A stretch of DNA of 5,047 nucleotides from contig DUJC01000005.1 in NCBI GenBank assembly GCA_013330015.1, positions 1-5,047 on the forward strand, given 5' to 3'. How positions within the stretch are numbered: position 1 is the first letter of the stretch; each line of letters starts with the position of its first letter. This document shows, piece after piece, positions 1 through 5,047 of the stretch. The stretch is from Candidatus Poseidoniaceae archaeon (GTDB lineage Archaea > Thermoplasmatota > Poseidoniia > Poseidoniales > Poseidoniaceae). The notes beneath the pieces are model-generated. The model did no database searches. It saw only the letters and a list, made by a program, of their open reading frames with translations, and was not told the origin of the DNA. The position numbers were made by a program, and so were the translations under genes.

Positions 1-739
1 TGCCAAGTTTTCGATGGTCGCGTAGTTTCGCTTGTTCCATTCGATGAAGTGTTGCTTTCAGTGCTTCTTTTGTTGGCTCAACAATGCCGTAAATTCGTAC
101 CAACTGTTCACGTGATTGATCGCCACGCCAGTAGGCAGAGGAGACCGAAGTAAGACGGCTGAACATCAATTTCGCTGTGCTTGAAACGTGTGGGCCTAAG
201 CAAAGGTCGTACCATTCACCTTGCTTGTAGATGGTCGAGCCATCTCCGTCTTCCAATTTGTCATCGATGATTTCAATCTTGTACGGATTGGATGTAAAGT
301 GCTCTCTGAGTTCCTGATCGTCCAATTCCACACGCTCAACCTTGAGATTTCGTCGAGCAATCTCGTGCATTTTTTTCTCAATAGGTTTCAAGTCGCCTTC
401 GCCAATGGGTTCCATAGCAAAGTCGTAGTAGAATCCGCGATCGATGGCTGGGCCGATGGTTGGCTTTGCATCAGGATAGAGTTCCATGACAGCTTGGGCC
501 AACAAGTGTGCAGCACTATGGCGGAGAATGTGAATGCCTTCATCGCTCTCGGCAAGAATACCCTCAACATCGCAATCGTCTGTTAGCGGTGTGGAGAGGT
601 CGCGTTCAACGTTGTTGATGCGTGCTGCAAGACATCCGTGCTTCTTTCCAAGTGCGTCGGTCACGACTTCGCCAGCAGTTACGCCTGCTGCGTATTCGTT
701 GACAGTACCATCAGGAAGGGTAACGTTGACCATCGACAT
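1..739 (-). CDS. thrS: Threonyl-tRNA synthetase, bacterial type, N-terminal part (cut by window edge)
   Basis: This cytoplasmic class II synthetase attaches threonine to tRNA-Thr and clears mischarged seryl-tRNA. Only the first 246 codons are present; the catalytic and anticodon-binding domains lie beyond base 1. Residues 1-62 form a TGS domain that opens with VNVTLPDG. Residues 68 to about 225 form the bacterial/eukaryotic-type N2 editing domain. Its metal/editing residues are all visible: H74 and H78 in HSAAH, C180 and H184 in CLGPH. GPAIDRGFYYDF (96-107) and AYWRGD are also family signatures, and the fragment ends at DHRKLG, just before the catalytic core. I chose the ATG at 739 because AAGAGG (747-752) lies 7 bases upstream and the protein then begins at the usual TGS position. 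ATG at 778 or 733 are alternatives in the same frame. The upstream acidic gene ends 56 bases before this start, so co-transcription is likely. Archaea typically have a different editing domain, so this gene is probably bacterial in origin. Confidence 0.96.
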   Translation of the reverse strand, partial: MSMVNVTLPDGTVNEYAAGVTAGEVVTDALGKKHGCLAARINNVERDLSTPLTDDCDVEGILAESDEGIHILRHSAAHLLAQAVMELYPDAKPTIGPAIDRGFYYDFAMEPIGEGDLKPIEKKMHEIARRNLKVERVELDDQELREHFTSNPYKIEIIDDKLEDGDGSTIYKQGEWYDLCLGPHVSSTAKLMFSRLTSVSSAYWRGDQSREQLVRIYGIVEPTKEALKATLHRMEQAKLRDHRKLG

Positions 740-746
740 GGGGACG

Positions 747-752
747 CCTCTT
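747..752 (-). promoter_or_regulatory. Shine-Dalgarno site of thrS
   Basis: On the minus strand this reads AAGAGG, 7 bases before the ATG at 739. It favours that start over the in-frame ATG at 778, which would add 13 residues ahead of the TGS domain, and over the ATG at 733, where the spacing would be 13. A second purine-rich stretch, GAGGGTGAGG, lies slightly further upstream. Confidence 0.5.
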
Positions 753-795
753 GCCTCACCCTCGACGGTCCCATTCATCAATGCGACGCTTGAAA

Positions 796-1092
796 TCACC
801 AATCAACGATGATGTCATCATCCAAACCTTGACTCGGTTTGTCAAGAATGACTTGTTGTTTGACCTCTTCTTCCTGCTCCTTCTTGGGTATTGAAACAAC
901 AAAGGAATCCGGCGTTTGTGCACCACCGAGTTTGAATCCGAATTGTGGCTTTACCTCCTCAACCTTTGGTGATTCTGTTTGAGGTTCAGGGACGACGTCT
1001 TCGTGTGATGCCTCGCCCTTACCCATTTCTTTCATGCTTTCTTTCATGATGTCATCGAGGGCAATCTCGTCCTGTTTGGATTGTTTGACCAT
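796..1092 (-). CDS. Small acidic protein of unknown function upstream of thrS
   Basis: I do not recognise this 98-residue protein. It has 23 Asp/Glu against 12 Lys and no Arg or Cys, giving a strongly negative net charge. Residues 1-25 could form a charged amphipathic helix. Residues 26-50 are rich in Pro, Glu, Ser and Thr and look disordered. The middle (about 50-70, FGFKLGGAQTPDSFVVSIPK) is the most hydrophobic, possibly folded part. A Lys/Glu-rich stretch (70-78) follows, and the protein ends in the distinctive tail DDDIIVDW. It has no signal peptide or membrane segment, so it is probably cytoplasmic. It starts at an ATG with no clear Shine-Dalgarno site and sits directly upstream of thrS on the same strand, suggesting one transcript. 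The absence of stops, the composition and the fit between neighbours support a real gene. A functional link to translation or to the synthetase is only a guess from position. Confidence 0.7.
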   Translation of the reverse strand: MVKQSKQDEIALDDIMKESMKEMGKGEASHEDVVPEPQTESPKVEEVKPQFGFKLGGAQTPDSFVVSIPKKEQEEEVKQQVILDKPSQGLDDDIIVDW

Positions 1093-1188
1093 GGAACGCC
1101 ATCATACGTAGCAACATGAAAACATCGGTTGATTGATTCCATACGGTTGAGAGCAATGATTGAAAACGAAACGAAGGAACGTGATGTT
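1093..1188. promoter_or_regulatory. Divergent intergenic region between the acidic-protein gene and the NAD kinase gene
   Basis: Both flanking genes start here and point away from each other, so promoters for both directions must lie in or near these 96 bases. I see no convincing TATA-like box in either direction. The segment holds only minor repeats (TTGATTGATT near 1129-1138 and AACGAAACGAAGG near 1166-1177). GAAGGA at 1173-1178 lies 10 bases before the ATG at 1189 and may be a weak ribosome binding site for the kinase gene. Confidence 0.35.
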
Positions 1189-2325
1189 ATGCGAATCGGC
1201 ATCGTCGTCAATCCTGATGCTGGTTTGGGTGGGCGATTGGGGTTCAAAGGAAGCGATGGACGTGCCAAAGAAGCACGTGAAGCTGGTGCAGTCGACCGTT
1301 CTGGCCCTCGAATGCAACAATGCATTTCCAAATTCCTTGACCTGCAACAATCGAGTTTGAATCGAATGGGTGTTGATCCAACGTTCGTTGCTTGGACCGG
1401 TCGAATGGGAGGAGATTGGCTCGATGGCGCCGATTACGAACAACTCCAACCATCACCATCTGAATCAACGGCTGATGATACTGCCGCACTCGTTTTGGAT
1501 TTGGTTTCAGCCAATGTTGATGCCATTATTTATGCCGGCGGTGATGGGACCACCAGAGACATCGTCAATGCTCTCGATGGTCATGAAACGCCACTGATTG
1601 GTGTTCCAGCAGGAGTGAAGATGCATTCAGGTTGTTTTGCCACAACTCCAAATGCCGCTGCTGAGGTCCTACTTGCCTTCCTACAAGGCGATCTGATGGT
1701 TGCCATCACAGAAGTCATGGATTTGGATGAGGAAATTTACCAGCGTGGTGAGTGGAAAGTCCGCATGTATGGCGAGGCATGGACACCATCGAGTCCACGA
1801 TTCATGCAAGGTGCGAAGGAACAAGTCGAGCGTGCAAGTGAAGCCGAGACCATTGAAGGGCTTGCAAATCACATCGGGAACCTCATCGAAGCAGATTCTG
1901 AACTGATGGTCATCTGGGGAAGCGGTGGAACGCTACGCAGAATGGGAGAACATCTCGATGTAGAACTCACGCTCCTCGGCATCGATATTCAACACAGAGG
2001 GGTGGTTCACGCCGACTTGAACGAAAAGGCTCTGCTTGAACACTTGAAGGATTACGAAGGGCCTCGTTTGCTGCTGCTCTCACCGATGGGAGGTCAAGGC
2101 TTCTTGATTGGTCGAGGCAACCTCCAACTCTCTCCAGATGTACTTCGAGCGATAGGATTGGATTCAATTCTTGGCGTAGCAACTCCATCAAAGTTGTTGG
2201 GTCTTTCGAGTGTGCGAATCGATACAGGCGATGTTGCTTTGGATGAGGAATTCCAACAACGACGTTTTGTCAAATTGTTGCAAGGCTATCGTACAACTCG
2301 AGTGATCCGAGTGTTGGATGCTTAA
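1189..2325 (+). CDS. ATP/polyphosphate-dependent NAD kinase family protein (COG3199 type)
   Basis: The protein (378 residues) belongs to the predicted archaeal ATP/polyphosphate NAD kinases, which phosphorylate NAD to NADP in the cytoplasm. The N-terminus [15 protein letters not shown] followed by FKGSDG matches the family opening. The GGDGT nucleotide-binding/catalytic motif is at 117-121, followed by RDIVNAL, then [10 protein letters not shown] at 138-147. The C-terminal half has the family block [11 protein letters not shown] at about 301-311 and an ATPSKL...VRIDTGD segment near 331-347. Length is normal for the group. I chose ATG 1189 because it places the conserved MRIG at residue 1 and has GAAGGA 10 bases upstream; ATG 1156 or TTG 1129 would add 11 or 20 residues without family support. 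The gene converges on pyrG with interlocking stop codons. Family membership is firm, but some relatives (AcoX-like) have other roles, so the exact substrate is inferred. Confidence 0.92.
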   Translation: MRIGIVVNPDAGLGGRLGFKGSDGRAKEAREAGAVDRSGPRMQQCISKFLDLQQSSLNRMGVDPTFVAWTGRMGGDWLDGADYEQLQPSPSESTADDTAALVLDLVSANVDAIIYAGGDGTTRDIVNALDGHETPLIGVPAGVKMHSGCFATTPNAAAEVLLAFLQGDLMVAITEVMDLDEEIYQRGEWKVRMYGEAWTPSSPRFMQGAKEQVERASEAETIEGLANHIGNLIEADSELMVIWGSGGTLRRMGEHLDVELTLLGIDIQHRGVVHADLNEKALLEHLKDYEGPRLLLLSPMGGQGFLIGRGNLQLSPDVLRAIGLDSILGVATPSKLLGLSSVRIDTGDVALDEEFQQRRFVKLLQGYRTTRVIRVLDA

Positions 2326-3944
2326 GGCAGCGGCTGCCCGCTTGAAGCGAGAAGCAAACCGAGGAACGGTGGGCTTGGACGACCTGGGCGAGACTTGAAC
2401 TCAGGATGGTACTGGACACCAACGTAGTACGGATGCCCATCGAGTTCGAAGATTTCACAACGCTGTCCGCTTTCGTCCTTACCCACAAATTTCAACCCCG
2501 CAGCTTCGATTTGGTCAACCAAATCGGGATTGATTTCGTAACGGTGACGATGGCGTTCATCGACCGAATCATGGCCTCCATAGAGTCGCTTTGTAATGCA
2601 ATCATCCACTTGGAAGATGGTTGGCCGAGAACCCAAACGCATCGTTCCACCGAGGTGTGTCTTTGAAATCTCAGGCATGAAAATTACGGCAGGATTGGCA
2701 GCATCGGCATCAAATTCGGTGGATGTTGCATCTTCAATTCCCAAGACGTTGCGACAGAATTCGATGGTTGCAACTTGCAGTCCAAGACAAATTCCAAGAT
2801 AGGGGACATTGTTTTCGCGAGCATATTGTGCAGCGAGGACCTTTCCTTCGATGCCACGATCACCGAAGCCACCTGGGACCAAGACGCCGTTGGCATTGCG
2901 GAGAAGTCCCCGCGCCTCAGCGTTGTTTGCATCTTCCAAGTCGCTTGCTTCAATCCAAACGATGTTGAGTTTACGCTCAACAGTAAGAGCAGCATGTTGG
3001 AGGGATTTAATGACGGAGAGGTAAGCATCGGAAAGATCGGTGTACTTTCCGACCATGGCAATGTTGACCTCTTCAGTGAGTTCATCGAGGCGATGAGCCA
3101 TGGCCTTCCATTCTGCGAGAAGGCCTGTATTATTGCAATCAATGTCGAGAATATCGCAGAATCCTTGTTCTTCGAGCATCAATGGAACGTGGTAGATGTT
3201 GGGGACGTCATGTGTCGAGAAGACTGCTTCAGGACGTACATGGCAGAAGGCTGAAAGCTTCTGACGAGTTTCATCACTCAATGGTTTACTCGAACGACAA
3301 ACAAGGACGTCTGGTGTGATGCCGAGGCCCATGAGTTCCTTGACCGTATGCTGTGTTGGCTTGGTTTTCTGCTCCCCAACTGGTCCCATGACTGGAACGA
3401 GAGAGACGTGAACGAAGGTGACGTTTTCCCTTCCAACCCGGAATTGAAATTGACGGAGCGCTTCCAAGTATGGTGCACTTTCGATGTCCCCAACTGTACC
3501 ACCAAGTTCGATGATGCAGACATCGGGTGTCTTATCGCTCCCATCAGCAGGTCGCTTTGCAACATCGATGATCCAATCTTGAACAGCATCGGTAATGTGA
3601 GGAATCACTTGAACCGTTTTTCCAAGATAGTCGCCACGGCGTTCAGCTTCGAGGACTTTGGAATAGATCTTACCGGTCGTGAGGTTGTTGTCTCGAGCTA
3701 GATTGAGATCGAGGAAGCGTTCGTAATTGCCTAGGTCAAGATCGACTTCACCACCATCGTCCAGAACGAAGACTTCACCATGCTCGAACGGACTCATGGT
3801 TCCAGCATCGCTGTTGAGATAGGGGTCAATTTTGATTGAGGTGACACGCAAGCCGGCACTCTTCAAGAGAACGCCGATGCTACTTGCAGTAACACCTTTG
3901 CCCAGTCCGCTGAGCACGCCCCCGCTGACAATTACGTACCTCAA
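2322..3944 (-). CDS. pyrG: CTP synthase (glutamine-hydrolysing)
   Basis: This enzyme makes CTP from UTP, ATP and glutamine, the last step of pyrimidine nucleotide synthesis, in the cytoplasm. The 540-residue length is typical. The synthetase domain has the P-loop [10 protein letters not shown] (8-17), [17 protein letters not shown] (36-52), the Mg-binding D70 in [11 protein letters not shown], and E146 in [12 protein letters not shown]. The class I glutamine amidotransferase domain has the oxyanion loop GGFGDRG (358-364), nucleophile C386 in GICLG, and H513/E515 in YHPE, so both active sites look intact. The start is taken as TTG 3944, giving MRYVIVSGG as in the family; no in-frame ATG exists between the upstream stop at 3993-3995 and residue 50. 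An extra stretch at about 128-140 and the C-terminal region ([31 protein letters not shown]) resemble eukaryotic enzymes. The gene is divergent from tdh and convergent with the NAD kinase gene. Confidence 0.97.
   Translation of the reverse strand: MRYVIVSGGVLSGLGKGVTASSIGVLLKSAGLRVTSIKIDPYLNSDAGTMSPFEHGEVFVLDDGGEVDLDLGNYERFLDLNLARDNNLTTGKIYSKVLEAERRGDYLGKTVQVIPHITDAVQDWIIDVAKRPADGSDKTPDVCIIELGGTVGDIESAPYLEALRQFQFRVGRENVTFVHVSLVPVMGPVGEQKTKPTQHTVKELMGLGITPDVLVCRSSKPLSDETRQKLSAFCHVRPEAVFSTHDVPNIYHVPLMLEEQGFCDILDIDCNNTGLLAEWKAMAHRLDELTEEVNIAMVGKYTDLSDAYLSVIKSLQHAALTVERKLNIVWIEASDLEDANNAEARGLLRNANGVLVPGGFGDRGIEGKVLAAQYARENNVPYLGICLGLQVATIEFCRNVLGIEDATSTEFDADAANPAVIFMPEISKTHLGGTMRLGSRPTIFQVDDCITKRLYGGHDSVDERHRHRYEINPDLVDQIEAAGLKFVGKDESGQRCEIFELDGHPYYVGVQYHPEFKSRPGRPSPPFLGLLLASSGQPLP
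2326..2349. repeat. Two abutting odd palindromes at the convergent gene ends
   Basis: Immediately after the NAD kinase stop codon come GGCAGC-G-GCTGCC (2326-2338) and CGCTT-G-AAGCG (2339-2349). Both are perfect inverted repeats around a single central G, and they abut with no gap. CTTAAG at 2321-2326, which contains both stop codons, is a third palindrome. In RNA the first could form a 5-bp GC-rich hairpin with a 3-base loop. The region is also the C-terminal coding sequence of pyrG. No T-run follows on either strand, so a standard intrinsic terminator is not supported. A role in mRNA 3'-end formation is only inferred from position. Confidence 0.5.
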
Positions 3945-3979
3945 ACCTATCAACGGGATTTCTAGCCGTCGCGCATACC

Positions 3980-3990
3980 ATATCAATATT
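3980..3990. promoter_or_regulatory. AT-rich, TATA-like box in the divergent pyrG-tdh spacer
   Basis: The segment ATATCAATATT is the most AT-rich run of the 108-base spacer between pyrG (start 3944) and tdh (start 4053). It reads as a plausible archaeal TATA-like element on both strands. On the plus strand its centre lies about 23 bases before the ATG at 4008, the distance expected for a leaderless transcript from that codon. On the minus strand transcription would begin near 3958, about 14 bases before the pyrG TTG. Both are inferences from spacing; no TFB-recognition element is evident. Confidence 0.3.
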
Positions 3991-4052
3991 GGCTAAGACA
4001 ATTGACTATGGTTCATCTCTACGTTCAAGTATCGTCAGATGAAGCCCAGTGT

Positions 4053-5009
4053 ATGTCGGGGCCAACTGGCGGCAAAATACTGGTCACTGGAGCCCTTGGT
4101 CAGATTGGAACCGAACTTGTTGAGGCATTGCGCAAGCAACATGGTTCTTCATCTGTCATCGCTTCTGACCTACGTCCAGTCGAACAAGTTGACCTCAGTC
4201 AAGGCCCGTATCTCACGCTCGATGTTCTCGATACTGAAGCGATCATCGATGTGTGTAAGAAAGAAGGCGTTGGTACAGTCTATCACTTAGCGGCACTGCT
4301 CTCCGCAACCGGTGAGAAGAATCCAGAGTTGTGTCGAAAGGTCAACGTTGGTGGAACCATCTCTGTGTTCGAAGCAGCGCGAGTATGTTCGATGCGCGTC
4401 TTTACTCCTTCATCCATTGCCGTTTACGGGCCAGATGCGCCAAAACATGCCCCGCAAATCACACCACTTAACCCAACGACCGTGTACGGTGAAACCAAAG
4501 TCGAAGGCGAACAACTCGCCAAAGAGTACGAAGAGAAATGCGGACTGGACATACGCGGCATCCGTTATCCTGGTTTGATTTCGCACAAAGCACCAGCAGG
4601 GGGAGGAACGACGGATTACGCAGTGGAAATATTCGATGCTGCGCTGAAGGACGGGCATTACGATTGCTTTGTCCGTGCAGATACACGATTGCCTATGCTC
4701 TACATGGACGATGCTATCCGAGCAACACTGATGCTGATGGATGAGTCCAGTGAACACCTTGGTGAATCGAAAGCTGGATACAACATCGATTGTTTTTCGT
4801 TTACTGCAGAAGAATTGGCGATAGCCATCGCCAACGAAGTGGATGGATTTACGTTTGATTTCAAACCTGATGTACGTCAGAACTATGCAGATTCATGGCC
4901 AGATTCAATCGACGGTTCGGTCGCCAAAGAAGAATGGAACTGGATACCACAATTCGATCTCGATGCTATGGTCAAGGCCATGCTCGATGGGCTTTCAAAA
5001 AATCAGTGA
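4053..5009 (+). CDS. tdh: L-threonine 3-dehydrogenase, short-chain dehydrogenase (epimerase-like) type
   Basis: This NAD-dependent enzyme oxidises L-threonine to 2-amino-3-ketobutyrate, the first step of threonine breakdown to glycine and acetyl-CoA. The protein (318 residues) is an extended SDR fold. The Rossmann motif GALGQIG is at 13-19, followed by SDLR at the end of beta-2, consistent with NAD. Catalytic Ser in PSSIAVYGP (about 119-127) and the YGETK pair Y145/K149 are present. The signatures that separate threonine dehydrogenase from sugar epimerases are RYPGLIS (about 171-177), GGGTTDYAVEIF (about 183-194), LPMLYMDDAIRA and the C-terminal WPDSIDGS. The organisation matches the Thermoplasma-type enzyme. 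ATG 4053 puts the Rossmann strand at residue 8, as in relatives; ATG 4008 would add 15 residues and is possible if the mRNA is leaderless. Neither has a clear Shine-Dalgarno site. No glycine C-acetyltransferase gene, the usual partner, is visible in the window. Confidence 0.95.
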   Translation: MSGPTGGKILVTGALGQIGTELVEALRKQHGSSSVIASDLRPVEQVDLSQGPYLTLDVLDTEAIIDVCKKEGVGTVYHLAALLSATGEKNPELCRKVNVGGTISVFEAARVCSMRVFTPSSIAVYGPDAPKHAPQITPLNPTTVYGETKVEGEQLAKEYEEKCGLDIRGIRYPGLISHKAPAGGGTTDYAVEIFDAALKDGHYDCFVRADTRLPMLYMDDAIRATLMLMDESSEHLGESKAGYNIDCFSFTAEELAIAIANEVDGFTFDFKPDVRQNYADSWPDSIDGSVAKEEWNWIPQFDLDAMVKAMLDGLSKNQ

Positions 5010-5047
5010 TCTTTTCTCAATGCAATCATTGTGAAATCCATTTGTAG

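Noticed and set aside
221..586. A 121-residue open frame on the plus strand opposite thrS
   Set aside because: It lies entirely antisense to a clearly homologous synthetase and its translation resembles no family.
534..812. A 92-residue plus-strand frame over the thrS start
   Set aside because: It is antisense to the conserved TGS domain and its Ser/Thr-rich translation is an artefact of the opposite codons.
2298..2314. Direct repeat CGAGTG at 2299-2304 and 2309-2314 near the end of the NAD kinase gene
   Set aside because: It encodes the repeated dipeptide Arg-Val in RVIRV and is explained by coding.
2684..3254. Overlapping frames of about 150-160 residues on both strands within pyrG
   Set aside because: They are shadows of the intact pyrG frame, whose conserved motifs run through the whole stretch.
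4410..4757. A 115-residue minus-strand frame within tdh
   Set aside because: It is antisense to the catalytic region of tdh and shows no recognisable motif.
4053..5009. UDP-glucose 4-epimerase or another sugar-nucleotide epimerase as the identity of the last gene
   Set aside because: The Rossmann and YxxxK motifs are shared, but GGGTTDYAVEIF, RYPGLIS and LPMLYMDDA point specifically to SDR-type threonine dehydrogenase.
5018..5031. Inverted repeat CAATG-CAAT-CATTG after tdh, near a short T-rich run, as a terminator
   Set aside because: The stem is only 5 AT-rich pairs and the T-rich run (5010-5018) lies before it, so neither orientation gives a convincing terminator.

Overview
The window is a compact, intron-free prokaryotic stretch of core metabolic genes. 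The gene set fits an archaeon, probably a Thermoplasmatota relative such as a marine group II (Poseidoniales-like) euryarchaeote. The reasons are a COG3199-type ATP/polyphosphate NAD kinase, which is common in Euryarchaeota; a short-chain-dehydrogenase-type threonine dehydrogenase that closely resembles (from memory) the Thermoplasma enzyme; a TTG start codon; and almost no space between genes. The assignment is an inference. The threonyl-tRNA synthetase is of the bacterial type and the CTP synthase looks eukaryote-like, so acquired or mosaic genes are part of the picture.

Layout. From 1 to 739 (- strand) lies the N-terminal part of threonyl-tRNA synthetase (thrS), which runs off the left edge. 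Upstream of it on the same strand is a 98-residue acidic protein of unknown function (796-1092). A 96-base divergent spacer separates this from a NAD kinase family gene (1189-2325, + strand). That gene converges on pyrG (CTP synthase, 2322-3944, - strand), and their stop codons interlock in the tetramer TTAA. A 108-base divergent spacer with an AT-rich box follows, then an L-threonine 3-dehydrogenase (tdh, 4053-5009, + strand). The last 38 bases hold no complete gene, but an open minus-strand frame there may be the tail of another convergent gene.

How the genes relate. They are housekeeping functions and not a dedicated system: threonine charging onto tRNA, NADP formation, CTP formation from UTP, and NAD-dependent threonine breakdown. 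Only the small acidic gene and thrS look co-transcribed. I found no mobile element, CRISPR array, RNA gene or phage gene, and no clear novel system. The points most worth a second look are the eukaryote-like CTP synthase, the unknown acidic protein beside thrS, and the interlocked gene ends with back-to-back palindromes.
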